A stretch of DNA of 64,000 nt. It comes from Prunus persica. Lineage: Eukaryota; Streptophyta; Magnoliopsida; Rosales; Rosaceae. The translations under genes and the position numbers were made by a program. The stretch covers positions 35,967,557-36,031,556 of the forward strand of contig NC_034009.1 of the NCBI RefSeq assembly GCF_000346465.2, written 5' to 3'. Below, in pieces: positions 51,201-63,634 of the stretch. Position 1 is the stretch's first letter. Each line of letters begins with the position of its first letter. Below the pieces are notes generated by a model that worked only from the letters and a program-made list of their open reading frames with translations, ran no database searches and was not told the DNA's origin.

Positions 51201-54177
51201 CTTGTGGACTTCAATTTCCTTTGTGAATGCCGAATTACTGCTTTTTGCACTGATTTATCACTCTTCTAAGTATGTGTAGAGAAGATTTTGCTTTGCAGGA
51301 TTGTGCAGTGGGTTTGCTGTTTGCTTTGCTTCCAGTTCTAGGTGGGACTTCGGGTATTCTTCAAGGAGTGATATCTATGGCTAAGTTGTGAGTTGTTCAT
51401 GTTTTCTTGTAATTGTCTTTGTTCTTCCCTCATGGAACAGTCTTGTATCATATGTCTGGTATTTCATGTGTTGACCTTGAGGTTTTGAAGTCAAGATATT
51501 TATAATGTTTCTTGTTATATTTTTTATAAAATGACTCAATCGGTGACAAATCCATCTATTAGTTTTAAGTTTATAACATCTTTCTATCTTGAACCAGGAT
51601 GGTGACGTTGATTACATTTTTGGCTGTTCTATCTATATCATCTCGTACTTGTGTTCCTTGGCTACTTAAGCTGATGATAAGCTTATCTTCACAGGTACCA
51701 TTTTCTTAAATTTGTTATAGAAAATTGCTGGATGTATTTGTATTTTCTGTAATTAAAATTTCATCTTTGCAGACCAATGAACTCTACCAATTGGCATCAG
51801 TTGCATTCTGCTTACTTGTTGCCTGGGTATGTTTTCCTGCCTGCTTTATTTGTCCTTACTTCATGTTGGCAAGCTTCACATTAATCTTCTCTTATATTCT
51901 AAAGAATCATTTTCCTTCATGTTGCTTCCATTATATTTGCTGGTTGTTTTCCATTTTGGCACAAGTCCTTTTTTAATGTGTTAGGAGAATTACATACGGT
52001 GTTTCACTTAAGCCTATCTATGAATGGACATTCGCCTTGACTACTCACAAAATCCAGTAGCAAGTTGGGTTGATTGGTGACCTAAGAATAGTTTTGTCTA
52101 CAAATTTATACTGTGTTGATTATATTTCAAAGATATAGCCTTGTTATGTGAAAGATTAATTTTGCTTTGCCTATATGTCCTATTCCGCCTTATGAGTCGT
52201 GTTTATAAGTTCTGTCCGTTACAGTATATGCATAGACCCTCAGCATCTGGTCAGTAGGGTACTATGCACCTTATGAGTTTCTCGAAATGATGTAAGATAA
52301 TTGTGCTTGAATTCCCTGACACTAGTCATGACACTATAGTCTAATTGTTTTTACAATTTCAGTGTAGTGATAAGCTGGGACTAAGTCTAGAACTGGGTTC
52401 CTTTGCTGCGGGAGTGATGATATCAACAACTGATCTTGCTCAACATACGCTAGAACAAGTAAGGCTATACTCCATGCCATATTCATGCAGATGATCTTCT
52501 TTGGATGTATTCCTTAATTCTATAGCTCAAGAATGCATGCAACCAACCATAAATAGAAGAAGTGGTTTATTTTACTTTCTTTGGTATGTTGGTTATCTTC
52601 TGTCAAAGACCTTTCTTTGGCTAGGGAGAGAGCACTGTTGTGTTTATGGTATCCATCATTATACGGAAGGGAAAAGGTTATCTATCAGGATTTTATTGGT
52701 GGGCTTAATTGAATTGGGTCCTTACACCAGCTGAGGTGTTTCATTGAACAATATTAGTGAAAGTATTTCGCTCACTACATGATGTGGGTTTGGATTCCCT
52801 TGGATCGATTAAGGCTCTGTACCATCTACTAGAAAGTGAATGGTGAGCTTAGTGCAGACATGTAAGAAATGTAGGTTTCTAGCCTTCTAATGTACCAATA
52901 CCCTGTAATTTGGTAAAGAATGCAACTTGCAGTAAGTGTCACAATCATTATATATATTGGTTTTCTCGTTCTTATGTGGATGATAAATTGTTGCTCATAA
53001 TGTTGAAGCTCCCTATAGTAACTTTTTATAGCAGCACTGAACTTTTCCGTATTTGCAGATTGAACCCATCCGCAACCTTTTTGCTGCTCTGTTCCTTGCC
53101 AGCATTGGGATGCTGATCCATGTTCAATTTCTCTGGAATCATGTTGATATATTACTAGCGTCTGTTATCTTAGTTATCATCATAAAAACAATTATTATCA
53201 CCATGGTTGTCAAGGGATTTGGTTACAACAACAAAACCTCATTTCTTGTGAGTTTGATTTGAATGTCACATTGTCATATTACTTATTCTAGTAATTCAGT
53301 TGTTGACAGTTCTCGGATTCTTGTATTTGTTTAGGTCGGAATTTCTCTGGCACAGATAGGCGAATTTGCTTTTGTGCTTCTAAGTCGTGCCTCCAATCTC
53401 CATCTAGTTGAGGTTAGTGCTACTATTGGTTTTTTTTTTTTTCTTTTTAATGATGATACATACTTAAAGTTAAAAATTCACTTGCTGAGGAAATTTCTGG
53501 TTTCATACCTGAGTAACCTGATTCTTTTTGGGGTCAAACCTGAGTAACCTGATTGACGCCATTGTAAATAGTTAATGACCACAGTACATTAGTATGTCTG
53601 TGTTCTCTGGATCTTTTAAACCTCCAACTTGTAGAACAATGTGACTACAATTATGAGCTAGTGAGCTAAAACTTTGACAATTTTCAGGGGAAATTATATC
53701 TCCTGCTTCTTGGGACCACAGCCCTTAGTCTGGTATGAAAATTATCTCCTTCTGTTTTATGATGTGCTTCTTTAGTCCATTATTGATGTGGTTGCATTTT
53801 ATTTTTCATTGATAAAGAAAAAAGTGTAGATATGTTTTTTGTAATAATTTCCTGCCTACATTTTCTGAAATTTATTGCAGGTGACCACTCCTTTTCTATT
53901 CAAGCTAATCCCTGGTTTAGTGCATCTTGGTGTGCTTTTAAGGTGGTTCCCTCCGGACGGGGCTGTTGAGGTATTGACGTTTTAAAATTCATTTTCAGAA
54001 CTGGTTTAATAGAACTTGATTGAAAGTTGAAGTTTCTGCGCTTGTATTCCCAGCTTTATCTTCACTTATCTTACATATGTTTGTTGACTTCAGATTGGGT
54101 TTAAAGGAGATAACCTTCGCACAGATAGTGGTAAACAGCGCGTTATTTTGATGGTCCGAGAATCACATGATTCGTGA
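48233..54177 (+). CDS. K+/H+ antiporter of the KEA4/5/6 group
   Basis: Twenty exons with closed phases: 48233-48479, 48765-48808, 49138-49196, 49323-49401, 49483-49544, 49638-49713, 49841-49915, 50370-50441, 50523-50606, 50901-50969, 51099-51176, 51299-51387, 51598-51694, 51773-51826, 52363-52458, 53059-53247, 53335-53412, 53688-53732, 53881-53970 and 54094-54177. They give 588 residues, in the family range (about 570-590). Residues 1-34 look like a signal peptide (LFTILIPTLLLLSSDLLFSL). A luminal acidic region follows, then a CPA2-type membrane domain: GYLLAGSVIGPGGFNFVSE, FGVIFLLFALGLEFS, FLSMSSTAVVLKFL, TLILQDCAVGLLFALLP and FVLLSRASNLH. There is no long N-terminal plastid domain and no C-terminal RCK/KTN domain, which separates it from KEA1-3. 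KEA4-6 act in Golgi/TGN/prevacuolar compartments in K+ and pH balance. It ends MVRESHDS. Confidence 0.94.
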
Positions 54178-55307
54178 TCTCTGTATAGAGGAAACTGTAA
54201 AGGCAATCTCCGTTTTACCCAACATGTTTTGCTCCAGCCACATTTGGGGAGTGGGTGCTTGTGGAGTTGATAAGAGAATTGAACTGTTTTCTTCACTTCT
54301 CATACAAATCTACTCTGGAGTAATTTTCTGTTTCACATTACCGGCCTAATCAACCGCTCAAATTGAGCTTCAGTAATGGAAGAACAGGAAAGAGACTATC
54401 TAACTGCTGAAAGAAGTTAACATGCTTTACGTATAACATTCATTCTTTGCCACAGTGATTTATTCTTTTGGAGTTGTAACATAATTTTGCGTCCTGTAAT
54501 TTGAACTGAAATTTGTAGTTCATATGTTTCTCTTTGTCCGGGAAGTGTAGAATTTTGGATATTTCAAGTAATGTCTATATCATACCTCCTCCATGTCTTT
54601 TTCTCTTTCAGATACGCTTAATTGTAAAGATTCACAGTTCAATGGATTTTTTTTTCCTTGTGGAATTTTTAACTGGCATAGTTACCAAACCGCGATGTAT
54701 CACTGATGTGTGCTATAGGAACACGGGGGCCAACACAACCAGGAACAGGCGATTTTTCTCCTGTGGCACTGTGAACCCCGGTATATAAGCCAAGTTAATA
54801 GTTTGGAACCAAAACTCATGGGCATGGATCCCAATCCTTCCAGTGGACATGAGGAGAGATTTTAGGATAAAGTTTATTATCCGACTCTGTTTGTTTCTTC
54901 TTCTTCTTATGTCATAATCAATCGGTAAAAGAACACAAAGTGGTCATGCTGACAATGAGAACAAAATCAAAGGAGGTCCCCTGTGACTGTCCACTTTGTG
55001 AAGCATGGGCATGGCCAGTATAATTAATTAATTTAAAGGAAAAATTAGGGCGCCATCCTTCGCCACCAATGTTTTTGCAATTACTTCTAAACCAATTACC
55101 TAGATTAATTTATTATAATTAGTTCATTAGTAGATGGCATGTCACAGGTACTTTGCTAACATTATTGTTTCCGATATAAAGCCACAAAGTTACATCTGAC
55201 ACATGAAATTAAACAAACATTAATGTCCTAGAAATACTATTCCACTAGCACTGGCAGTGGCCGTAAATCTTCCGATCCGTGTCATGTGCTGGCTAGCTAG
55301 ATAATGC
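54178..55307. other. Intergenic between KEA-type gene and MYB gene
   Basis: This holds the convergent 3' ends of both genes. About 400 bp after the stop still have transcribed-like composition (possible 3' UTR). Nothing else is recognised. Confidence 0.45.
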
Positions 55308-56746
55308 TTAACATATAGGTGCAATTACAAGGGCTCTAGGGCAGGGTTTAGTCTGTTGATCCAACGGTATCGGAGCTGCAAGCTCAAGTTCTAAATCAGT
55401 TGCTGCGGTTGGAAGAGGAGCTGCAGGCTCTGCTGCTAAAGTTGATGAGAAGACAGCTGACAGCTGTCAAACCCATACCGGTATGGAATTATAGCACTCG
55501 AAGCTTCAATATTATTAGGTCTAAAAATGTTTGGTTTGTTCATCAGTTGAACTGAGAGTTCATCTTTACCAACCTGCTTGCAGCAAAGAAAAAAAAATTC
55601 AATTAAACTAAATAATTAACTGAACATGAATAAAAATAGACGCAAACATGAGCTTAGCCAAGTTCGTTTGAGCGGAGGAACTCCCCCACTTTGCACGTGA
55701 GTTTGAATCCCCTCCCCATAATTTAGAAGATTAGATTAAAGTATAATATTGCTTGTATAAAAAAAAGAGATATAATAACTGAAATTAATTACATAAAAAA
55801 GGTTGGGACGGCGTCGTTTCTTGTTGAGGGTGTTTATTCTCAGAAAATACTTCTGAGCATGACTGGCGACTTGGGTTGGAGTTCTTGTGGTAACAAAATG
55901 CCGAGAGATGCCCTTCCAGTCGCCCTTACCGAGCTTTTCTAGCCCCATCACAAACACTCGGTGCTCTTCCTCACTCCAAGCCACACCTACATATTATTAT
56001 TAATCATCACCACCAACTCATCATCAAACCACAAAAGAATTAAGAAATTAGTAAATTGGCAATTCTAATCAAGTTTGTTTTGATCATTAATTCTTATACT
56101 ATGATAAAGCTAGTTTGCTGGTTTACAAGTATTCGAAAAGTTTAAGGTGTTAATGTGGGCCAACTATATTGTTGCATCAACTTCATGTATTCCTTCCTCA
56201 GACTATTAGTCATGTGAAGTACATTCTGATGCATCAATCATCACTTTCAAGCAAAGTTGACAGAAATAGAAACCCAGTAATTAACGATTAAAATGAGAGT
56301 TTATGCAATGGTACCGTTTTTGTTCAAGAGAGAGAGAGAGAGAGAGAGCAGGACAAGAAGAACTGACCCTTGTTATTATTTTCTTGGGGTAACGCTGTGA
56401 GGCCATCAGAGGGATAGCCATTTGACATTTTCTCAGAATTTAAGTCGATCAAGGCTCTGCTTTGAAGGCGTGAAGATGTAGAAGAGGAGGGTGCTGTTGG
56501 AGAAGAAGCTGCGACAGATGGCAAGCAGTGGACCATGCTCGGAGGACATCTCTTAATTATTATATTCTTCTTCTTCCTGGAAATTAGAGAATTAGATGAG
56601 GAAGAAGAAGAAGATAGGTCAAGTACTTGGACCCCAAAAAGCCTAAGGCCACCACCTCCACCTCCACCTCTCTGCCGCGGCTGCCTGACACCGCAAGTCC
56701 TTGAATTGTGACCCATGTTCCCACATTGTGAGCATTTCCTGCCCAT
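55308..56746 (-). CDS. R1-MYB (SHAQKYF) transcription factor with CCHC zinc knuckle
   Basis: Three exons on the minus strand, 56746-56368, 55986-55793 and 55463-55308, give 242 residues. The N-terminus [18 protein letters not shown] is a CX2CX4HX4C zinc knuckle. [11 protein letters not shown] contains the RLFGV repression motif. The single MYB repeat ([20 protein letters not shown] through [15 protein letters not shown]) has the SHAQKYF signature. The last exon encodes [15 protein letters not shown], which carries an LxLxL (EAR-type) motif, and matches the C-terminal block of MYBS2/KUA1/MYBD-type factors. The exon 2/3 junction (NLFY+LSAVF) is the least certain part. Family members bind TATCC/ATCC-type boxes and act in sugar, hormone and growth control, often as repressors. 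The protein should be nuclear. Confidence 0.87.
56326..56349. repeat. (GA)n microsatellite in MYB intron 1
   Basis: About 11-12 GA units immediately intron-side of the exon 1 donor of the minus-strand MYB gene. Confidence 0.9.
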
Positions 56747-58256
56747 CTCCCTCTCTCTCTCAGATAAAAATGATATGGTATCTATCGTGCAGCGCTTGGT
56801 ATTGTTATATGTAGTCAACCTCAACCAACCCTTTTTTTTGGGTTGGGAATTTGATGATATGAGATTATGAGTAGTACTAGTAGAGAGAAGGGTGGGCCCA
56901 CAACAAAATCAATGCTTGTGTTGTGTGTAATAAACTTTAGCTATCAATGCCTGTTGCTTGTGTTGTCTCCAGTCTCTGAATGGAGGAGGAGGAGGAAGAA
57001 GAAGCATGCAGAAGCTGCATGCATGTAGGGCCCTTCCCACTGAAGTTGTCCGATATATAAAGGGAAATTAAAGGCCACCTTCTTATTAATCAGTGATATG
57101 ATATTATCATGTTATGAATTTTACGTGTTATATTATAAATGAACGATAATTTATAAATAAGTTTAAAAAGAAAAAAAAAAAGAGTCTGAATCATCAATGA
57201 AGTGAGTAGCTAGGGTGCCTCCAACTTAGCAGACAACCATGGAGATGGAGTCTCCAACTTAGCTGACAACCAAATGTAAATGGTTTTCATCGTACCCTGC
57301 TCTTTCTGATTTGGTTGAAAACCAACCGACCTAGTTCATCAATTCTTTCTTTCCAAAGTGTTCTTCTTCAGCATATTCATAATGTAGGATTATGTTCTGT
57401 TCAAGCCCATGTCCATAACATTATGTTCTGTTCAAGCCCAACCAGGATAAGGTCCTCGGACTCAGAAGCTTGGTGGAATAAAGAGTTCCGTTTGTTTATT
57501 ATTTGTTTTTCTCAAGCTATATTGGAGGAAGGAGGGACTGAACCTAAAACTTCGGATGCAGAGATAAATAATTTTAACCACTTGAATTAAAAAGAAGTCA
57601 TTGCTTCAAAAGACTACATAATTGGATTAAAATCTAAACAAATTTAATTTCCTTTTGCTATTTTGAGTGACGAAAAGCATGGTCTTTTACAATTCTTGAG
57701 CTCAATCTTGTGCATGCTGTCGAGGTTTTTTTGTTCCTGCAGCTACAGATGGGCGTGAGCTGCTGTAAAGTGCAAATGGATAGAATTGCCCCATGTATCT
57801 GAGTTCAAGAATCAAACCCCAATAGTGCTTCAAAAGGTTCGTGGAGCCTTAGGAAAAACCTTGGTCTCCTTCACCAACAAAATCAACTGTTGCTTACAAG
57901 TAAATATTTGGCTTGACTTGAGGAGCTTGTGGCATGGAATCTAAGCATTCATGAGTTTAGCATTAAAAAGAGAGAGGGATGTAATTTCCTATGGGAAACA
58001 AGGGTTCAAAGTAAGGGATGAATTTTGAGATGATTTGTTGAAGGGAGACAGAGAAATGAAGGTAGAAAAATGGGTGGTTTGAGCAAATTTCTGGTAGCTT
58101 GACGAAAGTTTTGTCAGGCTCTGGAGTGACTTGCCAGAAGAGAAATAGGGGAATATGGCTCAAAATTGAAGGGTTCCAGGGATGAGAGGTGATGCTTGCT
58201 CTCTCTGGCCATGTGCTGGAGACTTTAAGATATTTTCTAAGTCACTTGAGCCATTC
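56747..58256. other. MYB 5' flank and intergenic DNA
   Basis: The first 300 bp hold the MYB leader, with a CT run beside the ATG. Near 57210-57275 the phrase tccaacttagc(a/t)gacaaccat occurs twice about 43 bp apart. A SINE-like minus-strand piece (gggactgaacctaaaacttc, then aaccacttgaatt) lies at 57530-57590. No gene is seen. Confidence 0.45.
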
Positions 58257-58355
58257 CCTAAGGTAATGGGCTAGTTTACTAAGGGGATGGGCCAACCTTC
58301 TAAAGTGATGGACTATTTTTACTAAGGTGATGGGCTAATTTTCTAAGATAATGAG
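58257..58355. repeat. Imperfect tandem repeat, ~25-bp unit, about 5 copies
   Basis: The unit is ctaaggtgatgggctantttt with variants (ggtaatgggctagttta, ggggatgggccaacctt, agtgatggactattttt, ggtgatgggctaatttt, gataatgagctactttt). Confidence 0.8.
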
Positions 58356-58926
58356 CTACTTTTTTCTCTCTTTCATGCTTACCCACATATTTGGGCTCAA
58401 GAAATTGACTCGAATTTTTGGGCTTCCAAGCAGCCCAAAACTTTCACTTCTTGACTCATTAATGGGCCTCGTGAATGCTCGTAACCATCCATACCACAAC
58501 CCACTCAGCAAGTCCCTGGCATTTGCTTGGCTTGAGCCCACTTAAGCTTATAGCGTAGCTAGGTGCAAAATAATAATTTTCCGCTTGGCATTACATGTCG
58601 ATTGACGTGTTCGTGCTCGAATTTTATTGCTTTTGTAAAGAGCTATGACGTTTGATGGAAAAATTAGCACGGGTTCATGAAACCAATGCATGTGACGGAT
58701 TACATATTTATTTGGCATGACACGTGGATTATGACTTGTGCAAGCGTGTATGACGAACTTTTGAGTGCCCAATACATTTGGACTATGAATATATTTGAGT
58801 CCACCCTTGAATTTTTTGAGCCTCAACACATGCATTATTATATTGTTTTCGTTAAATGGAAGTCAAGTATTAATATTTTGGGATTGAAGTGAAGACAGAC
58901 TTTAAAGCAACCTAACATTATATATA
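58356..58926. other. Intergenic DNA, nothing recognised
   Basis: The composition is more balanced than its surroundings, but no domain or element boundary can be supported. Confidence 0.4.
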
Positions 58927-59216
58927 CTAGCCTCTCTGGCACGCGCTTCCGCGTTTGCAAGAGGTTTTTTAAAAAAAATAAGTAAATTTATTTTAGAATT
59001 AAAAAAGATAATGGGTAGTTGTGTTCCATAAAAATAGGATCCATTATCTGCATTTTCTTTTTCTTTTAATTTTTTTTAAATATGAAAAAGTGTGAATTTA
59101 CCATATTATCCTCATTTAATTAATAATTTGAATTCTTAATGTTTGCATTAACCAAGGGCATTTTCTGGTATTTTGAATGTTTCACCATTCTCTGCCTTTT
59201 GCTTTATATATATAGA
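58927..59216 (-). mobile_element. Complete small non-autonomous Helitron
   Basis: Read on the minus strand, the element starts TCTATATATATAAAGCAAAA and ends with the hairpin ACGCGGAAGCGCGT, then about 10 bases later CTAG. It is flanked by A on the 5' side and T on the 3' side, the A^T insertion site expected of Helitrons. At 290 bp it has no Rep/helicase and no captured gene. Confidence 0.88.
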
Positions 59217-60737
59217 TATACTTTGAAAACAATATTTGCCATACATTTCCGCATACAGCCATATATTGTTGGATATGCATAATGCACGCAGAGGCAGAGC
59301 TGTATGTTATCTGTTTCTTTTCCTTTCTTTTTTCCTCAACTTTGTGTGAAACCAAAACCCTCAGATAAGCATGAATGCATGCCCATTATATATATATATA
59401 TATATATATATTCATATCTTCCTTCCTAAACCATCGTTCGAAATTAACTCAAATTCGAAATCATTTAATTATATAATAAAGTGGTCGCAACTAGATGTTT
59501 TTATGATTTATAATTTTTTACAAAGATGATAGTTGAATGGACAATTAGAAACTAAAAATAAAAATGGTATATGCAAATTGCAATGCAGATAAAATATATT
59601 TATTAAAAGAATATGTCAATTTCCTTACCAGTTTGTTTGCTGTGCTTTTAGAATAAAATCAAGAACCACACGACTGCATCATAACTACCACTACCACACA
59701 ACAAGCTCAAACCATAAAGCATAAAGTGTTCAATCTACTCTCCGTCATCAATTGCAACCAACAACACCACATTAACTAGTTCTTTGGTATTTATTAATTA
59801 TTGGACAATTTTTAACTTCTCAATCAATAATTCACCAAAAAATAAAAATTGCAATTTTCATCTGCAATACTTCTTCTTTTTTTTAAAAGACATTTCTTAT
59901 TAGATAAGAAAAACGATAGCATATTAAAAAATTCACACGCACTATATGAATGCTAAGACTTGAAGTCATTAAACTACTATATTATACTAGGTCATTTGCA
60001 TCTACAATACTCTTTTTCAAATTATTATTTTTTTGATAACAAAAGGGCAACCAATTACTGAAATTTAATATTAAAAAATGACTGATATTTTTCATATTGA
60101 CAAATTTATGCTTTTTTTTGGGGCTAAAATAAAATTATACCAACTTTGAAAAAATAAAAAATAAAAAAAGTTGAGAGTTTAGATATCACGCGTGAGTTTG
60201 TTAGAGTTGTCACATGATCCACGAATCTCCAGCTTGTCCTTTTCAACGATTGCGACTACTCCTTCCTTTCCCTCCAATTTTACAGTCTTTGTCCTCTTTC
60301 CCCATTTTACTCTCCGTACCCCTGCCTTTTTCCCATATTTACATGCATGTCGTCCCTCCTCCTCTCCTCCTCTCCTCCCAAAACTTATCAACATTTCAAT
60401 CTTGATGATCTCACGGCTAACCAATCTTTCTCAACAGAATCAATGCACGCATCAATCTAATAAATCCACTTTTTATGGGATGATATTCTATGTTAATTTA
60501 ATTTATAAATTTATTTATTTTAAAAAATATAATTTTCTACTTTAATTTAATTTATAAATTTATTTATTTTAAAAAATACGGCAAGCACGTGTGCATTAAT
60601 TCAAAAAAGTACTAATAATTTTCCCTAATCATGAATTGCAAATTAATTATGGGTCGGTCGACATGTTTGGGATTTAAAGTTAGGCATCTTATGCTGCCTT
60701 TTGGTAGATACTATAGATTTCGGATTTTCTCTCTCTC

Positions 60738-60769
<32 letters not shown>

Positions 60770-61300
60770 GTTTAACAACCAATGCCTCAAGCTATATATA
60801 TATACATAAATAAAGTTAGATTTTTTCTCGAAACTTATGATTAATTTATTAACTATATAAAAAAGATGCGGTCAACTTGAATCAGAGTAATCATCACTCC
60901 ACAACTTGTATATATATTCTAATAATATTCTAATCACTATGATTAAAAGAAAATCCTTTCACGAAAGCACAACCTCATGTTCATTCATATGGTATCTACC
61001 TTTTTTTTGTGACTTCCAAATTTGAGCAGTGGCCCTTTTGTCCCATTCCCCACAAGATGAATAAAGCCAAAGAAGGATTGAGCTAAAGCAAGATATTTCC
61101 TAATATAGTTGTTGTGATAGGGTCCACCCCAATAATTATCTAAATTTGGAAGTAAACACCAATTTAAGCAAAACACAAGCACATCATAGACCCCGCTTGC
61201 CACTTAATTAATCGAATATAATAACAACTGTAAAAATAAATTATATCGGTTGGTCAAGTCAGTGTATTCGCTCATTTACACCGGAATTCAATCTTGCTTC
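59217..61300. other. AT-rich intergenic DNA with microsatellites
   Basis: (TA)n runs lie at about 59388-59411 and 60750-60768. A 37-bp unit (ttaatttaatttataaattt and onwards) occurs twice, exactly, at 60493 and 60542. No gene or RNA is recognised; ORFs on both strands lack domains. Confidence 0.5.
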
Positions 61301-61429
61301 CTATTATAATAAATAAATAAAATATGTTACAAGGGCATATCTGTCCCAAAACAAAAACAACCCCAAGCATAAATGCACCCCTCATGTGTTCATATGATGG
61401 TTCACTTAGTCTTTTACTTTTAGTGTTCA

Positions 61430-61525
61430 TTCATTTCTTCTCTTCTCCTTCTCCTTCTCCTTCTCCTTCTGCTTGCATGCTCTAATTAATTGTTTGATTT
61501 TCTCACACGTGTGAGCACAAAAGCC
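61430..61525 (+). promoter_or_regulatory. PYL2-like leader with CTCACACGTGTGAG palindrome
   Basis: A CTT/CTC tract (61436-61470) is followed by CTCACACGTGTGAG at 61502-61515, a perfect 14-bp palindrome centred on a CACGTG G-box/ABRE core. It ends ten bases before the start codon. It could be a bZIP/bHLH site or form an RNA hairpin in the leader. Confidence 0.5.
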
Positions 61526-62125
61526 ATGGATGCTAGCCGAGCTCCACCATATGGCCTAACCCAAGAGGAGTTTGCAGAGGTAGAGAGCCTCATCAAAACC
61601 TACCACAAATTCGAGCCGTCGCCAAACACATGCACGTCGCTAATAGCACAGAAAATCGACGCCCCGGCCAGCCACGTCTGGCCTCTGGTTCGAAGCTTCG
61701 ACAACCCGCAAAAATACAAGCACTTCATCAAAAGCTGCAACATGAAAGGTGACGGCGGCGTCGGGAGCATAAGGGAGGTGACCGTGGTTTCGGGGCTTCC
61801 GGCCTCCACGAGCACCGAGAGGCTCGAGATTTTGGACGACGAGAAGCACATAATTAGCTTTAGGGTTGTGGGAGGCGAACACAGGCTGAACAATTACAGG
61901 TCGGTTACTTCGGTTACTGAGTTCGTTGATGGCAGAGACGGGGTGAGTGATCAGGTGTACTCGATTGTATTGGAGTCTTATATTGTGGACATACCAGAAG
62001 GCAACACTGGGGAAGATACGAAGATGTTTGTGGACACTGTGATCAAGTTGAACCTGCAGAAGCTTGGGGTGGTGGCTATGAATTCTGCGCACGGCATTGG
62101 AGGACAGGAAATTGAAGAATCTTGA
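61526..62125 (+). CDS. PYL2: ABA receptor, PYR/PYL/RCAR family, PYL2-like
   Basis: Single exon, 199 residues, START-like fold. The start at 61526 (MDASRAPPYGLTQEEFAEV) is preferred over the in-frame ATG at 61490, because family members begin shortly before GLT(D/Q)EE. Ligand-contact features are all present: the conserved lysine in KYKHFIKSC, the gate loop SGLPAS, the latch GGEHRL, and the VLESY and NLQKLGV elements near the C-terminus. LEILDDEKHIISFRVVGGEH and VDIPEGNTGEDTKMFVDTV place it in the dimeric PYR1/PYL1-3 group, closest to PYL2. With ABA bound it inhibits clade A PP2Cs, releasing SnRK2 kinases, in cytosol and nucleus. The lack of introns fits this gene family. Confidence 0.96.
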   Translation: MDASRAPPYGLTQEEFAEVESLIKTYHKFEPSPNTCTSLIAQKIDAPASHVWPLVRSFDNPQKYKHFIKSCNMKGDGGVGSIREVTVVSGLPASTSTERLEILDDEKHIISFRVVGGEHRLNNYRSVTSVTEFVDGRDGVSDQVYSIVLESYIVDIPEGNTGEDTKMFVDTVIKLNLQKLGVVAMNSAHGIGGQEIEES

Positions 62126-63630
62126 ATCGACACACCAGATTATGTTTTTATTTTTTTCCTTTTTTTGGTTCTTTTTTTCAACTTTTAGTGGTTAGCATTG
62201 TTGTTTGTTGTTCCCTCCTTTGATTTTCTTTTCTTTTTTTGGGTTTTTTTTTATTCACTTGGTACAGTTGGGATTTGATTAATTAATGTACATTTTTTTT
62301 ATTTTAGTTTGGTTGGGTCATTGGGGTGGATTATATTGTTATGGGGATATTATTTTTATATCTTATCATTTTTCTCTCCAATAAATTAAAAAAGCAAAGG
62401 CACTTTGTTAGTTGGTTTCAATTCAATGTATTAGTTTATAGCAAATTTTTATTATTTTGTAGGGATCGACCGCCCCCTCTTCAAAACTTGAACCCTACCA
62501 TCTGGAAATTTGTTCATAATCAAATTGGAGTTGGAGTGTGTTGCGAGGGTATATCCTATGCCGGAGAAGTTGAAAGTTTGTTTTGCACTACGTAAGATCT
62601 TTCGTATTTTCTTCACTTATTACTCATTCGTTTTGAATTAGAAATTAAATTAAATTATATAAGTGTTCAGTCGTCACCCAATATATAATTGCTTCATATT
62701 GAATACAAGGCGCATATTTTTCTAAGCAGCTTTCGTGCACTTAAATATAAAAGTACGGCTATGAGCTTAAATCCGGACAAAAATATTGATAGATTTCTGC
62801 CTTGTATTTGTGCACGATTGAAGAAAAAGAGAGAGAGATTTTTAGGGAAGGGGCAGATAGTTGGTGCATAATTTGGTCCAGTGCTTTTTCGTGTGGCTTA
62901 AATGTCAAACCTGAATTCAACGGCAAGGACAGCAAAAGGAAAAGGAGAAAAAATTAGGGTGACTTGTGATCAAGCCTTGAGGGACATGTGACCAGGAAGA
63001 AAGAAGCCTCTGCCTCGTCTGTCACTTTAGTGAAGCAGCCAATTGTGGCCACTTATATTTCATTTACATTAATCTCAATTAATTAAACCACTAATTAAGT
63101 GTAGTGTGGTGTAGTTCCTAGCTACAGCCTATTAGTAGGTTAAACAAAGTTGGTAAATGTAGTGATCATAAAACGAACTTATTTCACTTTTGATTTAACA
63201 ATCATTTTCTTGCACAAGTCAGTTGGCTAAGGTAGCGAGGCAGCCCTTACATACACTCAATTTCCGATCCTTCTTTAGGAATGACAATTTTTCCCACAGG
63301 TAAGGGTTTTTACCGGGATTCGACCCTAATGGGTTAGGTATGAGGGACCAAAAACAAGTATGGAAACGGGTACGGAGAATTTTTTAGGTATGGTGTTTGG
63401 GGAGAGGCGAGGATGATATTTTAATCCCCAACCTGAACCCTCCCCGTTTAGAATATATATATTATTTTATTTTATTTTTGATGAGGTATATAAATATATA
63501 TTATAACATATATAAATATGCTATTAAAGTGATTGTACTGACTAAGTTTTATATTTTATATTATTATATTATATACTTATATAATTTATATAAATCTTAA
63601 GCCATAATACTTATTTATTTAGTTAACCAG
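62126..63630. other. 3' flank of PYL2-like gene and intergenic DNA
   Basis: T-rich 3' UTR-like sequence extends to about 62310. A SINE-like phrase (tcagttggctaaggtagcga near 63219, then tttccgatccttc) lies about 1 kb further on. An AT-rich stretch covers 63440-63600. No gene is recognised. Confidence 0.45.
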
Positions 63631-63634
63631 AGAG

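Noticed and set aside
58548..58892. Frames of 71-95 codons on both strands
   Set aside because: They overlap one another and show no homology, codon pattern or splice structure.
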